Below, in pieces: positions 26,384-36,089 of a DNA stretch of 64,000 nucleotides (positions are counted from its first letter, which is position 1; each line of letters opens with the position of its first letter). The notes under the pieces were generated by a model. The model had not been told where the DNA came from. It saw nothing but the letters and a program-made list of their open reading frames with translations, and did no database searches. Location of the stretch: positions 176,136 to 240,135 of the forward strand of contig NZ_LZHQ01000011.1 of the NCBI RefSeq assembly GCF_001690655.1, written 5' to 3'. The position numbers and the translations under genes were made by a program. The stretch is from Gilliamella sp. Occ3-1. Its GTDB lineage: Bacteria; Pseudomonadota; Gammaproteobacteria; Enterobacterales; Orbaceae.

Positions 26384-28150
26384 ATGGAAGTAATCTACAA
26401 CGTATTTTATATTTTTTATAGTCAAGTAATGACAAAAGCTCCTTTGTTACTTGGTCTAGTGACAATGCTTGGGTATTGTCTGTTACATAAAGATCTAACT
26501 ACCGTGTTAAAAGGTACAATTAAGACTATTGTTGGTTTTATGCTATTGCAAGTTGGATCTGGTGTTTTGGTTTCAACGTTCAAACCTGTTATAGCCAAAC
26601 TGGCAGAATACCATGGTATTAAAGGCTCAATTATTGATACTTATGCCTCTATGGTTGCTGTTGAAAATGGTATGGGTGAGCAATACTCATGGGTAGGTTA
26701 TGCGGTTTTGCTCGCTTTAGCTATCAATATTGTATTAGTTATTTTTCGACGCCTAACAGGTATTCGAACTATTATGTTAACTGGCCATATTATGTTTCAA
26801 CAGGTTGGTTTAATAGCACTATTTTACTTCCTTTTTGGCTACAGTATGTGGGAAACCATTATCTATTCGGCTATTATCACTGCTCTTTATTGGGGTATAT
26901 TTTCTAATATGATGTACAAGCCAACAGAAGCGGTAACCGGTGGTGCAGGATTTTCAATTGGCCATCAACAACAACTCGGTTCATGGATTGCGGTGAAATT
27001 GGCGCCAAAATTGGGTGATAAAAACGATACAGTTGATAATCTAAAATTACCAAAATGGCTACATATTTTTCACGATAGTATTGCAGCAACCACGATTGTG
27101 ATGACAATTTTCTTCGGTATTATTTTGCTTTCATTTGGGTTAGATAATTTACAAACAATGGCAGGAACCACTCATTGGACCATCTACATATTTGAAACAG
27201 GATTAAAATTTGCAGTTGCAATTCAGGTTATTGTTGGTGGTGTACGTATGTTTGTTGCCGAATTGTCTGAAGCTTTCAAAGGTATTTCAGAAAAACTGAT
27301 TCCTAACGCAGTATTAGCCATTGACTGTGCGGCAATTTACGCTTTTTCTCCAAATGCAATGGTATTTGGTTTTATCTGGGGAGCATTAGGGCAATTCTTA
27401 GCGATTGGCTTGCTCCTTATCTTTAAATCGCCAATTATGATTATTCCGGGATTTATACCGATGTTCTTCTCGAATGCAACTATCGGGGTATTTGCTAACC
27501 ATTTCGGTGGTTGGAAAGCGGTAATGAAAATATGCTTTGTCATGGGAATGATAGAGGTATTGGGTTCAGCATGGGTGATTAATATTTTTGCGCAAAACGG
27601 TACACCGATTGATTCATGGATGGGTATGGCAGATTGGGCGATTTTATTCCCACCTATTTTGCAAGGTCTGTCTTATTCTCATTTATTTATTTATGTACTG
27701 ATAGCACTTGCGTTAATTTACATGCTCTTTGCTGCTAAACAGCTGCGCCAAGAAGAAAACCCGCAACAAGTTCAACTAGAAATTAACGATAAACATCAAG
27801 ATATTAACGAAGCTGTACTTGAAAAAATGGATGTGGTGGCAATTAGTGAAGGTCGCCCAATTCGAATTTTAGCAGTATGTGGTAGTGGGCAAGGTTCTTC
27901 TATGATGATGAAAATGAAGATTGCCAATTATCTAAATAAAAAAGGCATTCCAAATGAAATGGATTCCTGTGCTGTAACAGATTACAAATCACGTTTGCCA
28001 AATGTCGATATCATCGTCGCATCTAAACATCTTATTCATGAAATTGAGGTTAATGAAGGTCAACACGCATTAGGTGTACAAAATATGCTAAATCCACAAA
28101 CATTTGGCAATGAACTTATAAAACTGATTGAGCAAGTGTTTTCTAAATAA
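26384..28150 (+). CDS. ulaA: PTS ascorbate permease, fused EIIC-EIIB
   Basis: This 588-aa protein joins an EIIC permease of the ascorbate/galactitol family (residues 1-460, about ten membrane segments) to a C-terminal EIIB domain. The EIIB part begins near residue 490 with [12 protein letters not shown], where Cys 499 is the phosphorylated residue. E. coli carries UlaA (465 aa) and UlaB (101 aa) as separate proteins. A charged linker ([19 protein letters not shown]) joins the two halves. It takes up L-ascorbate and phosphorylates it to L-ascorbate 6-phosphate. AGAGGAA precedes the ATG. It heads the plus-strand operon ulaAB-C-F-D-E. Confidence 0.95.
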   Translation: MEVIYNVFYIFYSQVMTKAPLLLGLVTMLGYCLLHKDLTTVLKGTIKTIVGFMLLQVGSGVLVSTFKPVIAKLAEYHGIKGSIIDTYASMVAVENGMGEQYSWVGYAVLLALAINIVLVIFRRLTGIRTIMLTGHIMFQQVGLIALFYFLFGYSMWETIIYSAIITALYWGIFSNMMYKPTEAVTGGAGFSIGHQQQLGSWIAVKLAPKLGDKNDTVDNLKLPKWLHIFHDSIAATTIVMTIFFGIILLSFGLDNLQTMAGTTHWTIYIFETGLKFAVAIQVIVGGVRMFVAELSEAFKGISEKLIPNAVLAIDCAAIYAFSPNAMVFGFIWGALGQFLAIGLLLIFKSPIMIIPGFIPMFFSNATIGVFANHFGGWKAVMKICFVMGMIEVLGSAWVINIFAQNGTPIDSWMGMADWAILFPPILQGLSYSHLFIYVLIALALIYMLFAAKQLRQEENPQQVQLEINDKHQDINEAVLEKMDVVAISEGRPIRILAVCGSGQGSSMMMKMKIANYLNKKGIPNEMDSCAVTDYKSRLPNVDIIVASKHLIHEIEVNEGQHALGVQNMLNPQTFGNELIKLIEQVFSK

Positions 28151-28174
28151 ATTTTAAATACTAAGGAGTGCCCC

Positions 28175-28648
28175 ATGGTTTTAAAAGAATCATTAATTGA
28201 AAATAACTCTATTTTACTCAAAGCGAATGCTACAACTTGGCAGGAAGCTGTCAAGTTAGGTACAGATATGTTAGTTGCTTCTAAAGCGATAAAACCTTCT
28301 TATTACGATGCTATTATTCGTTGTGTCAAAAAAATGGGACCTTACATTATTATTGCACCAAATTTTGCCATGCCACATGCAAGGCCCGAAGATGGTGTAA
28401 ATCGCACAGCTTTTGCTTTGGTTACTTTAAAAGATCCTGTTTATTTTGACGGCGAAGAAGATCCAGTCGATGTTTTAGTGACATTAGCGGGTAGTACGTC
28501 TGATCAGCATATGGAAGGGTTGATCGAAGTGACTCAAATCTTAGATGATGAAAATAGTGAAACTGGGATTGATCTAGATAAATTAAGACGTTGCAACACT
28601 AAAGAAGAAGTTTATTTAGTTATAGATCAAGCCTTAAATGGAGGTTGA
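28175..28648 (+). CDS. ulaC: PTS ascorbate-specific EIIA component
   Basis: This 157-aa soluble protein of the mannitol/fructose-type EIIA fold carries the phospho-accepting His 68 in APNFAMPHARPEDG. It receives phosphate from HPr and hands it to the EIIB domain of the preceding gene. The length agrees with E. coli UlaC (154 aa). AAGGAG precedes the ATG, 24 bases after the permease stop. The next gene starts after 3 bases, so they are translationally coupled. Confidence 0.96.
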   Translation: MVLKESLIENNSILLKANATTWQEAVKLGTDMLVASKAIKPSYYDAIIRCVKKMGPYIIIAPNFAMPHARPEDGVNRTAFALVTLKDPVYFDGEEDPVDVLVTLAGSTSDQHMEGLIEVTQILDDENSETGIDLDKLRRCNTKEEVYLVIDQALNGG

Positions 28649-28651
28649 ATC

Positions 28652-29344
28652 ATGTATCAAGTATTAAAAGAACGTGTATTGAAAGCCAATTTATTGCTAC
28701 CCAAACATCATTTGGTGACTTTTACTTGGGGTAATGTATCTGAAATCGATCGTGATAAAAGCATTATTGCCATCAAACCTTCTGGTGTTGAATATAGTGA
28801 TATGACGGTTGATGATATTGTGGTTGTTTCGCTAACTGGTGACATAGTTGAAGGTAAGTTAAACCCTTCAAGCGATACCGCAACGCATATTGAATTGTAT
28901 AAAGCATTTCCACAAATTAGTGGTATTGTGCACACACATTCTCGTTATGCCACTATTTGGGCACAAGCGGAATTAGATATTCCTGCTCTAGGTACAACTC
29001 ACGCTGATTATTTTTATGGCGATGTGCCTTGTACGCGAAAATTAACAGATAATGAAATTGCGTTCGATTATGAAAAAAATACTGGATTAGTAATAATAGA
29101 AGAATTTAAACGTCGAGGTTTAGATCCAGTTGCAATGCCGGGGATCGTTATATCTGGTCATGCACCATTTTGCTGGGGAAAAAATGCCCTAGAGGCTGTA
29201 CATAATGCTGTTGTATTGGAAGAAGTAGCAATGATGGCAATTTCGACTCGACAACTTAATCAAACAATAAAAATCCAACAAACACTATCTGATAAACACT
29301 ATTTTCGTAAACATGGAGCAAATGCTTACTATGGTCAGAAATAA
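28652..29344 (+). CDS. ulaF: L-ribulose-5-phosphate 4-epimerase
   Basis: This 230-aa class II aldolase-fold enzyme converts L-ribulose 5-phosphate to D-xylulose 5-phosphate, the last step of ascorbate breakdown. The conserved [29 protein letters not shown] and the zinc-binding [10 protein letters not shown] with its two His residues are intact. AraD, UlaF and SgbE are close paralogues. The operon context selects UlaF. In E. coli ulaF comes last, after ulaE, while here it precedes ulaD. GGAGG precedes the ATG. Confidence 0.93.
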   Translation: MYQVLKERVLKANLLLPKHHLVTFTWGNVSEIDRDKSIIAIKPSGVEYSDMTVDDIVVVSLTGDIVEGKLNPSSDTATHIELYKAFPQISGIVHTHSRYATIWAQAELDIPALGTTHADYFYGDVPCTRKLTDNEIAFDYEKNTGLVIIEEFKRRGLDPVAMPGIVISGHAPFCWGKNALEAVHNAVVLEEVAMMAISTRQLNQTIKIQQTLSDKHYFRKHGANAYYGQK

Positions 29345-29363
29345 CAAATACGAGGACAACAAT

Positions 29364-30008
29364 ATGACAGCACCTAAATTACAAATAGCTTTAGATCAAG
29401 CCAAATTAGTGCCAGCCTTAGACGTTGCGAAAAATGTAGCTGATTTTGTTGATATCATTGAAATTGGCACTATTTTGGCCTTTGGCGCAGGAATGGAGAG
29501 CGTCAAAACCTTAAGAACGTTGTATCCAAGCCATATTTTGGTTTGCGATTTGAAAACTACTGACGGTGGTGCTATTTTGGCTAAAATGGCCTTTTCAGCT
29601 GGAGCAAATTGGTTAACCGTATCGGCTGCAGCACATATCGCAACTGTAGAAGCATGTAAAAAAGTAGCTGATGAATTTAATGGCGAAATTCAAATCGAAT
29701 TATATGGCCATTGGACATTAGACGACGCTAAAGCATGGCGGAAATTAGGTATTAAACAGGCAATCTATCATCGTTCTCGTGATGCTGAGCTTTCCGGTAT
29801 TGGTTGGAGCGAAGATGATATAACTAAAATGCGTCAGTTATCTGATTTAGGGCTTGAATTATCAATTACCGGTGGAATTGTGCCAGGAGATATTCATCTA
29901 TTTGCGGGTATAAAAACCAAAGCCTTTATTGCTGGTCGTGCGCTGGCTAACGAAAACGGTCAAAAAACTGCGAAGGCATTAAGAGATCAGATCGCAAAAT
30001 ATTGGTAA
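29364..30008 (+). CDS. ulaD: 3-keto-L-gulonate-6-phosphate decarboxylase
   Basis: This 214-aa TIM-barrel enzyme of the orotidine-5'-phosphate decarboxylase superfamily converts 3-keto-L-gulonate 6-phosphate to L-xylulose 5-phosphate and CO2. The metal-site stretch CDLKTTDGG, the YGHWTLDDAKAW segment, YHRSRDAELSGIGW and the phosphate-binding FIAGRALAN match the family. The ATG at 29364 with GAGGAC upstream gives a length equal to E. coli UlaD (216 aa). An earlier in-frame ATG at 29313 lies inside ulaF and has no ribosome site. Confidence 0.95.
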   Translation: MTAPKLQIALDQAKLVPALDVAKNVADFVDIIEIGTILAFGAGMESVKTLRTLYPSHILVCDLKTTDGGAILAKMAFSAGANWLTVSAAAHIATVEACKKVADEFNGEIQIELYGHWTLDDAKAWRKLGIKQAIYHRSRDAELSGIGWSEDDITKMRQLSDLGLELSITGGIVPGDIHLFAGIKTKAFIAGRALANENGQKTAKALRDQIAKYW

Positions 30009-30073
30009 TGACAATATGTAGTCGAAAAAATCGGCTGCATGGTATCTTTTTATATAAAAAATGGATTATCACT

Positions 30074-30991
30074 ATGTCGCAAAGTAAAGATATATCAAAA
30101 AAACTGTATCAACCCCAAAATACTCCTCGTATTGGTATTTATGAAAAAGCCCTACCTAACCAGCTATTATGGCAAGATAAATTAAAAGTAACTAAAGAGT
30201 TAGGATTTGATTTCATTGAAATTTCTATCGATGAATCGGATGAACGTCGCGCCAGATTAGATTGGTCTGACGATGAGATTTATTCACTCAGACATCAATG
30301 TGAAAAAATCGGAATTCCTCTACATTCCATGTGTTTAAGTGCGCATCGTAAATATCCATTCGGTTCAGCCAATAATGACATACGCAATGAAGCTAAAATC
30401 ATTATGGATAAAGCTATTACGTTAGCTTATAAGTTGGGGGTGAGAGTAATCCAGTTGGCTGGATATGATGTTTATTATGAAACTGCTGACTTACAAACGC
30501 ATCAGCGTTTTATTCAAGGTATGCAGTGGGCAGTTAAGCAAGCTGAGCGAGCAGGGGTGATGTTAGCCGTTGAAATTATGGATACGCCGTATCTTAACAG
30601 TTTAAGCAAATTCGAAATCCTCAAAAAAAATATCGATTCGCCTTACTTTATGGCTTATCCTGATGTCGGTAATATTACCGGCTGGAATTATGATACTTGC
30701 ACTGAGCTCATGTTAAGCTGTGATCATATCGTTCAAATTCATCTAAAAGATACCTTCAAAGTTAAAGCTGATTATTCGGGACAATTTAGGAATCTGGTTA
30801 TTGGCGAAGGCGAAGTTGATTTTGATGCTATTTTCAATACACTTCGTGCTATGAATTATGTTGCACCATTGGTGATTGAAATGTGGGCAAAAGATGAAAA
30901 ATGGCAAGACAACATAATTATTGCCCAAAACCGCTTAAAAAAGATAGGTGAAAATGCTAATTATCCTTTATTTTCAGCACTCAATAATTAA
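30074..30991 (+). CDS. ulaE: L-xylulose-5-phosphate 3-epimerase
   Basis: This TIM-barrel isomerase of the xylose-isomerase-like family converts L-xylulose 5-phosphate to L-ribulose 5-phosphate. GIYEKALP, SMCLSAHRKYPFGS, IQLAGYDVYY, EIMDTPYLNS and the metal ligands in VQIHLKDTF are close to E. coli UlaE (284 aa). The ATG at 30074 gives 305 aa, with about 20 extra N-terminal residues. An ATG at 30008 overlapping the ulaD stop would add 22 more. Neither has a strong ribosome site, so the start is uncertain. It is the last gene of the operon. Confidence 0.93.
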   Translation: MSQSKDISKKLYQPQNTPRIGIYEKALPNQLLWQDKLKVTKELGFDFIEISIDESDERRARLDWSDDEIYSLRHQCEKIGIPLHSMCLSAHRKYPFGSANNDIRNEAKIIMDKAITLAYKLGVRVIQLAGYDVYYETADLQTHQRFIQGMQWAVKQAERAGVMLAVEIMDTPYLNSLSKFEILKKNIDSPYFMAYPDVGNITGWNYDTCTELMLSCDHIVQIHLKDTFKVKADYSGQFRNLVIGEGEVDFDAIFNTLRAMNYVAPLVIEMWAKDEKWQDNIIIAQNRLKKIGENANYPLFSALNN

Positions 30992-31038
30992 TAAAAAATT
31001 TAATGATAATTCACCATCTGCAAATAAAAAACTTCAAG

Positions 31039-31065
31039 CTCCACCAAAATAATTTTGTAGTGGAG
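31039..31065 (+). terminator. Possible terminator of the ula operon
   Basis: CTCCAC-CAAAA pairs with TTTTG-(TA)-GTGGAG, a stem with one 2-base bulge and a small loop. It lies 48 bases past the ulaE stop. The T run is weak. Confidence 0.45.
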
Positions 31066-31261
31066 TATAACGTTAATTTTGATTGATACGATGGTTATCA
31101 TTCTTTTTAATAAATAGATTTCGCTAATTCTCAATTAATTACCAAACGGTGTAGACTCCTGAATATTTTTAATAAAAGTTAATTTATTTTTGAACCAATA
31201 AAATAGATAGTAACCCTCATATAAATGAAAAATTCACTCAACTTGACTGCACTTAAACGAA

Positions 31262-31447
31262 TGAGAAGGTTGATAGAATGTTTAAATTGGGGTGTGGCAG
31301 AATTAGCAAATATTTAGCGATTCAAAAGCGATAAAACAAAAGCTTAAACGCTTTATTAATTTTTATAATACCGTTAAACCGCATAAAGAGATTTTTGGAA
31401 AAACGCCTTATGAGTTTTTAGATGATTATTTTAACCATGAAGTGTAA
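31262..31447 (+). pseudogene. Degenerate integrase-core transposase remnant, copy B
   Basis: The end of an IS481-type transposase is readable with frameshifts. From about 31350 one frame gives FINFYNTVKPHKEIFGKTP and then YEFLDDYFNHEV followed by TAA at 31445-31447. The upstream part matches copies A (10322) and C (50508) at the nucleotide level. It sits between ulaE and the next gene. Nothing else was recognised in the 540-base gap. Confidence 0.7.
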
Positions 31448-31533
31448 ACAACTCAGCGTTTTTTTACAAACAATGTTATAAATTATTAACTTAAATTTTA
31501 TTTAAATTCCACCAGTGGAATGAATAACATTAT

Positions 31534-32364
31534 TTAACCTTGCCTTGCAAATTCTCCTGCTTGCCTTACTAACTCATCGCTCGGGGTTACACCGGTATAT
31601 AACACAAACTGTTCAAGCGCTTGTAAAACAGCAACATCAGCACCTAACACAATGATTTTATTTAGCTTTTTGGCATATTTTATCATGGGAGTATCAACGG
31701 GAAGGGCAACTACATCAAACACAATATCGGCATTTTTTATCATAGTTGTGGGAAATGCAAGCGCCTCAGACTCAATACCACCAAGCATACCAATTGGGGT
31801 AACATTGATAATCAATTTGGCTTGATGTGGCAATATTTCTTGCTCATCTTTTACCCATTTATAGCCATATCGTTTGGATAATGTTTCGCCTTTTTGTTGG
31901 TTGCGTGCAGCAATAATACCATTTTTAAATCCCGCATCATAAAAAGCTCCGATCACCGCATTAGCCATGCCTCCGCTGCCTTTTAATACAAATGGTGTTG
32001 TGTTATCAATCTTATTTTCTACAATGAGTTTAGCAACAGCAATATAATCAGTGTTATAGGCTTTTAAATGATGGTTGGTATTAACAATGGTATTTACCGA
32101 CTGAATAGATTTTACCGAGCCATCTAATTCATCAATAAACTCAATGCAAGCTTCTTTATAAGGCATTGAAATTGCGCAACCTCTAATAGCTAAAGCTTTA
32201 ATGCCATATATTGCATCTTTCAAATTATTGGTAGTAAAGGCTTTATATAAGTAATTAAGATCGAGTTTTTCATACAAATAGTTATGAAAGCGGGTACCAA
32301 AATTGCTTGGTCTTGCCGAAAGGGACATGCAAACAGTTGTATCTTTATTGATAATTCTTGCCAT
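31534..32364 (-). CDS. Shikimate dehydrogenase-like protein (SDH-L type)
   Basis: This 276-aa protein has the shikimate dehydrogenase fold: an N-terminal substrate domain with SLSARPSNFGTRFHNYLY and SMPYKEAC (catalytic Lys), AYNTDY (catalytic Asp), and a C-terminal nucleotide domain with KGSGGMANAV. It is closest in memory to Haemophilus influenzae HI0607, a shikimate dehydrogenase-like paralogue with weak activity on shikimate, and less like the main AroE. The glycine motif GSGGMA differs from the usual GAGGAA. The physiological substrate is unknown. It overlaps nothing and is divergent from ygbA. Confidence 0.85.
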   Translation of the reverse strand: MARIINKDTTVCMSLSARPSNFGTRFHNYLYEKLDLNYLYKAFTTNNLKDAIYGIKALAIRGCAISMPYKEACIEFIDELDGSVKSIQSVNTIVNTNHHLKAYNTDYIAVAKLIVENKIDNTTPFVLKGSGGMANAVIGAFYDAGFKNGIIAARNQQKGETLSKRYGYKWVKDEQEILPHQAKLIINVTPIGMLGGIESEALAFPTTMIKNADIVFDVVALPVDTPMIKYAKKLNKIIVLGADVAVLQALEQFVLYTGVTPSDELVRQAGEFARQG

Positions 32365-32434
32365 TACAACAAATCCTTGTAATCATATTCGGTATTTTTA
32401 TTTTATCACATTCTTAATTAACGTGTATGTAATT

Positions 32435-32764
32435 ATGGTTGCAAACAATAACGGTCCTAAAATACAAAAAGAAAAAGCAACAGTTAGTGCGATGATCTAT
32501 TTATATTGCCGTAAACAACATCATAGCCAACATCATCAGTTATGTGAGGAATGCAACGATTTATTGCAATATGCTATGCAACGCTTAACAATGTGTCGTT
32601 TTGGTGAAGAAAAAACGACGTGTGAACGTTGCCCTAAACATTGTTATCGTAAAGATTATAAACTAAAAATTAAACAGGTAATGCAATTTTCAGGCCCTAG
32701 AATGTTAGTTTATCATCCTACAATGGCATTAAGGCACCTTTATAAAAACTTGGTGAGTAGGTAA
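32435..32764 (+). CDS. ygbA: YgbA family protein (nitrous oxide-stimulated promoter family)
   Basis: This 109-aa Cys-rich cytoplasmic protein has the family pattern MIYLYCRKQHH, LCEECNDLLQYAMQRL, CRFGEEKTTCERCPKHCY and RKDY. The clustered Cys pairs suggest metal binding. In enterobacteria ygbA belongs to the nitric-oxide-responsive NsrR regulon, and its molecular role is poorly known. The ATG at 32435 is chosen by comparison with the family (about 117 aa). A longer in-frame extension upstream is hydrophobic and overlaps the divergent gene, so it was rejected. Confidence 0.85.
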   Translation: MVANNNGPKIQKEKATVSAMIYLYCRKQHHSQHHQLCEECNDLLQYAMQRLTMCRFGEEKTTCERCPKHCYRKDYKLKIKQVMQFSGPRMLVYHPTMALRHLYKNLVSR

Positions 32765-32970
32765 GTTATTACGATTATTAACGTCTACCATGACAAAACA
32801 AATGTTAACTCGTCATAAAGTTAACATTACGGTTTAGCATATTCTCTTGATTAAAAATACTAATTCTCAAAAATACCTAAAATTTATACCGATTTGTATG
32901 CTGTGAAAAATTTGTTATTATTAGAAACAGAATTTAAAATAATGGCTTGATAAGAGTCTGGAACAAAGAA

Positions 32971-34056
32971 ATGTCTATTGTAGTTGTTGAAGTTAATCGT
33001 CAAGCAGTTATTCATAATGTTGAGTATCTCAAAAAAATGGCTCCAAATAGTCAACTAGTTGCAATTATAAAAGCCAATGCTTATTCACACGGTATTGAGG
33101 AGATTGCTCAATTACTACATGATAAAGTGAATTATTTTGGTGTATCGCGCTTTACCGAAGCCATGCAATTGCGAAACAATTGTATTAACACGCCGATTCT
33201 GGCTTTGGAAGGTTTTTTCCCGCATGATGATTTGGATTATTTTATTGATTTTAATGTTCAACCAGCTATTCATAGCAAATGGCAAATTGATATATTGCAA
33301 ACATCCCTCCGTAAAGATCAAATTACCACATGGTTTAAGCTTGATACAGGGATGCATCGGTTAGGTTTTTGTCCTGATGAAGCAAAGGACGAATTTTATC
33401 GTTTGGCTAGTTGTTCAGTAGTTCGTAAACCAATTAACATTATGAGCCATTTCAGTTCGGCTGATGATCTCACTTCAAAACAAACGTTAAAGCAAATAGA
33501 ACTATTTGATCGGTTTATTGATTCCATTGATGATAAATCGCTTATTGGCAAGTGCTCAATTGCCGCATCGGGCGGTATATTAGCCTGGCCAGAAGCTCAG
33601 CGCGATGTTGTGCGTCAGGGTATTGCTTTATATGGTGTTTCACCTTTTGATGAACCGATTGCCGAGCTACAACCCGCGATGACGTTTAAATCTGAATTAA
33701 TTGCTGTACGGAAACACAAAAAAGGTGAATCAGTTGGCTATGGTCAAATATGGTGTAGCCAGCAAGATACTGAATTGGGTGTGGTTGCAATGGGTTATGG
33801 TGATGGTTACCCACGAAATATTCCAGAAAATACTCCAGTATTGATTAATGGGCGAAAAGTACCAATTGTAGGTCGCGTCTCAATGGATATGATTGTGGTT
33901 GATTTAGGTATAAATTGCCTTGAAAAACCCGGTGACGAAGTCATATTTTGGGGACCTGGACTTCCCGTTGAAGAAATTGCAAAGCACACAGGAATTAGTG
34001 CTTACGAATTAATAACGCGCTTAACTTCACGCGCAAAAATTCATTATAGTAGATAG
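32971..34056 (+). CDS. alr: Alanine racemase
   Basis: This 361-aa PLP enzyme interconverts L- and D-alanine for peptidoglycan. Lys 34 in IIKANAYSHG binds PLP. The second catalytic residue is the Tyr in SVGYGQIW. KLDTGMHRLG, SHFSSADD, IAASGGILAWPEAQ and MGYGDGYPR all match. The ATG at 32971 is favoured over an upstream in-frame ATT/ATG-type start because it gives the usual N-terminus (E. coli Alr 359 aa). It is followed after 12 bases by mltG, so both cell-wall genes are probably co-transcribed. Confidence 0.96.
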   Translation: MSIVVVEVNRQAVIHNVEYLKKMAPNSQLVAIIKANAYSHGIEEIAQLLHDKVNYFGVSRFTEAMQLRNNCINTPILALEGFFPHDDLDYFIDFNVQPAIHSKWQIDILQTSLRKDQITTWFKLDTGMHRLGFCPDEAKDEFYRLASCSVVRKPINIMSHFSSADDLTSKQTLKQIELFDRFIDSIDDKSLIGKCSIAASGGILAWPEAQRDVVRQGIALYGVSPFDEPIAELQPAMTFKSELIAVRKHKKGESVGYGQIWCSQQDTELGVVAMGYGDGYPRNIPENTPVLINGRKVPIVGRVSMDMIVVDLGINCLEKPGDEVIFWGPGLPVEEIAKHTGISAYELITRLTSRAKIHYSR

Positions 34057-34068
34057 ATAAATTAGGTT

Positions 34069-35091
34069 ATGATTAAAAAAATATTTTTATACACTTTATT
34101 CACCCTTATATTAATTGTTGGTGGCTCGATCAGTATTGGTTATTACTTTTTACAACAGTTTTCTAAACAACAGATGCAAGTTACTGCCGAAAATCAAATG
34201 TTTGTTTTGAAAAAAGGCACATCCATGCATCAGTTAGTTGAGCAAGTTAAAGAAAGCCAATTACTCGAAAGGGCATATTTGCTCCCTTATTTGTGTAAAT
34301 TAGAACCCTCATTAAGATCCATTAAAGCAGGAACTTATCAATTACACCCGCATATGACTGTTGAAGGGTTTTTGCAATTATTAGTGTCGGGCAAAGAAAG
34401 CAATTTTTCAATTCAGTTTGTGGAAGGTAAACGAGCTAAAGATTGGTTAAATGTTATTCAAAATACCCCTTACATTGGGCAAACTTTAGTTGGAAAAACA
34501 GATAAAGAAATTGCTAAGTTATTAGGCATTGAAGGATCGATTGAAGGCTGGTTATCGCCTGATACTTATCTTTATACCGCAGATACTTTAGATATTAATA
34601 TCCTAAAACGTGCGTATATGACGATGAAAAGTAATCTGCAAAAAATTTGGGACAATCGCGATGAGGATCTTCCATATCAATCGCCTTATGAGCTCCTTAT
34701 TATTGCATCAATTATTGAAAAAGAAACCGGCATTAGTTCTGAACGGGCAAATGTGGCTTCGGTATTTGTTAATCGTCTAAAAAGAAAAATGAAGTTACAA
34801 ACTGATCCCACCATTATTTATGGTTTAGGTGATGACTATAAAGGTACTATTAGACGCGTTGATTTAACCGATACTGGAAATCCTTATAATACTTATGTTA
34901 TTGAAGGATTACCGCCAACTCCAATTGCAATGCCAAGCCTTGCCTCGCTTGAAGCAGCTGCACATCCAGCTAAAACTAATTATCTGTTTTTTGTGGCGAA
35001 TGGAACAGGGGGACACACATTCTCACATACTTACAGTAATCATCAGCAAGCGGTTAATCAGTATCGCCGAATGAATAATAGTGGAAATTAA
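34069..35091 (+). CDS. mltG: Endolytic murein transglycosylase MltG (YceG)
   Basis: This 340-aa protein has one N-terminal membrane anchor (about residues 5-27) and a periplasmic YceG domain. The LysM-like start MFVLKKGTSMHQLVEQVK, the central EGWLSPDTYLY and the catalytic Glu in IIASIIEKETG are intact, along with QTDPTIIYGLG and TPIAMPSLASLEAAAHP. MltG cleaves nascent glycan strands and sets their length. E. coli MltG is 340 aa. There tmk follows and pabC precedes, while here alr precedes, so the cell-wall grouping is different. Confidence 0.96.
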   Translation: MIKKIFLYTLFTLILIVGGSISIGYYFLQQFSKQQMQVTAENQMFVLKKGTSMHQLVEQVKESQLLERAYLLPYLCKLEPSLRSIKAGTYQLHPHMTVEGFLQLLVSGKESNFSIQFVEGKRAKDWLNVIQNTPYIGQTLVGKTDKEIAKLLGIEGSIEGWLSPDTYLYTADTLDINILKRAYMTMKSNLQKIWDNRDEDLPYQSPYELLIIASIIEKETGISSERANVASVFVNRLKRKMKLQTDPTIIYGLGDDYKGTIRRVDLTDTGNPYNTYVIEGLPPTPIAMPSLASLEAAAHPAKTNYLFFVANGTGGHTFSHTYSNHQQAVNQYRRMNNSGN

Positions 35092-35155
35092 TCTAAAAAA
35101 TTTCAATAAAATTAATATTCCGACGGAAGGCTTTTGGGCTGTGATTATCATAATT

Positions 35156-35179
35156 ATTACCGCATATTAATGCGGTAAT
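35156..35179. terminator. Hairpin between convergent mltG and ampD genes
   Basis: A perfect 10-bp stem (ATTACCGCAT with ATGCGGTAAT) surrounds ATTA. The ampD stop codon lies in the loop region. It is 65 bases beyond the mltG stop and can serve either strand. The T runs are short. Confidence 0.55.
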
Positions 35180-36045
35180 TTATCATGATTAAATTTCGCT
35201 AAATCATCAAGTTGCTTAATTAGATAAAGTAGATAATTAACATCTTGTTCTTGCTCTTTTAGCGCTTCTTCAAAATAAGGGTGTAGAGCAAATTTGGGTA
35301 AATTTGTTTTGGCGTCAATCATTGCTTGTATACGTGGAATAAAAATCCATTGTAACCACTCGTGTGCTTGCATGGTGTCAATAGCAAAAGGTTTTTGGCT
35401 TAAAAATGCATCGGGATTTGGCGGTATAGTTTGCCATAACTTGATTTTTTGTAATTCTTCAATAATTTGTTTAAGCTGATTTAGTAGCTTTTGTCCTTGC
35501 GATTTTTGTGTTAGTAAATTCTGATAATGTTGCCAATCAAAACAGGGGCCGGGATCTGTTTTTCGATCTGGGGCAATATCGCTATGGCCAGTAATACCTT
35601 TGATGGCATAAGTTTGTTGTAATAATAACGTCACATTTACTAATTGCTGATATTGTTGTTCGGTAAAGTTATCGTTATCGCATCCTTCCATTTCAATACC
35701 GATCGAAAAATCGTTACAATTTTCTTGCCCTTCAAATATTGATTTTCCTGCATGCCAGGCACGTTTATCAAATGGAACAAATTGAATAATTTCGCCATCA
35801 CGTCGAATAAATAGATGGCTTGATACTTCAAGTTGATGAATCGAAGCAAAGTACGGGTGCTGGTTGGAATCGAGCCGACCAGTAAATAATTGCTCAACAT
35901 AAGGACCACCATATTGGTTGGGCGGTAAGCTTATATTATGGATAACAAGTAGTGATATCGGTTTATTAACAGGCCGTTCATTATAAAAAGGCGAAACAAC
36001 CTGCTTTATACCTTGTAACCAGCCATTAACAATTTTTAGGGACAT
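35167..36045 (-). CDS. ampD: AmpD anhydro-muropeptide amidase fused to YqcC (DUF446) domain
   Basis: This 292-aa protein carries two domains. Residues 1-185 match AmpD (GWLQGIKQVVSPFYNERP, LLVIHNISLPPNQYGGP with zinc ligand His 36, RDGEIIQFVPFDKRAWHAG, GHSDIAPDRKTDPGP with His and Asp ligands). AmpD cleaves 1,6-anhydro-MurNAc from recycled peptides in the cytoplasm and keeps AmpC induction low. Residues about 190-290 match E. coli YqcC (FAIDTMQAHEWLQWIFIPRI, HPYFEEAL), a separate small protein there. The ATG at 36045 has GGAG upstream and matches the AmpD N-terminus. A longer frame to 36120 would overlap the CRP-S site. It is divergent from the pilin operon, as in Haemophilus. Confidence 0.93.
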   Translation of the reverse strand: MSLKIVNGWLQGIKQVVSPFYNERPVNKPISLLVIHNISLPPNQYGGPYVEQLFTGRLDSNQHPYFASIHQLEVSSHLFIRRDGEIIQFVPFDKRAWHAGKSIFEGQENCNDFSIGIEMEGCDNDNFTEQQYQQLVNVTLLLQQTYAIKGITGHSDIAPDRKTDPGPCFDWQHYQNLLTQKSQGQKLLNQLKQIIEELQKIKLWQTIPPNPDAFLSQKPFAIDTMQAHEWLQWIFIPRIQAMIDAKTNLPKFALHPYFEEALKEQEQDVNYLLYLIKQLDDLAKFNHDKLPH

Positions 36046-36089
36046 ATTGACTCCAAACTTATCTGATAAACCGATGTATGGATTGTTTG

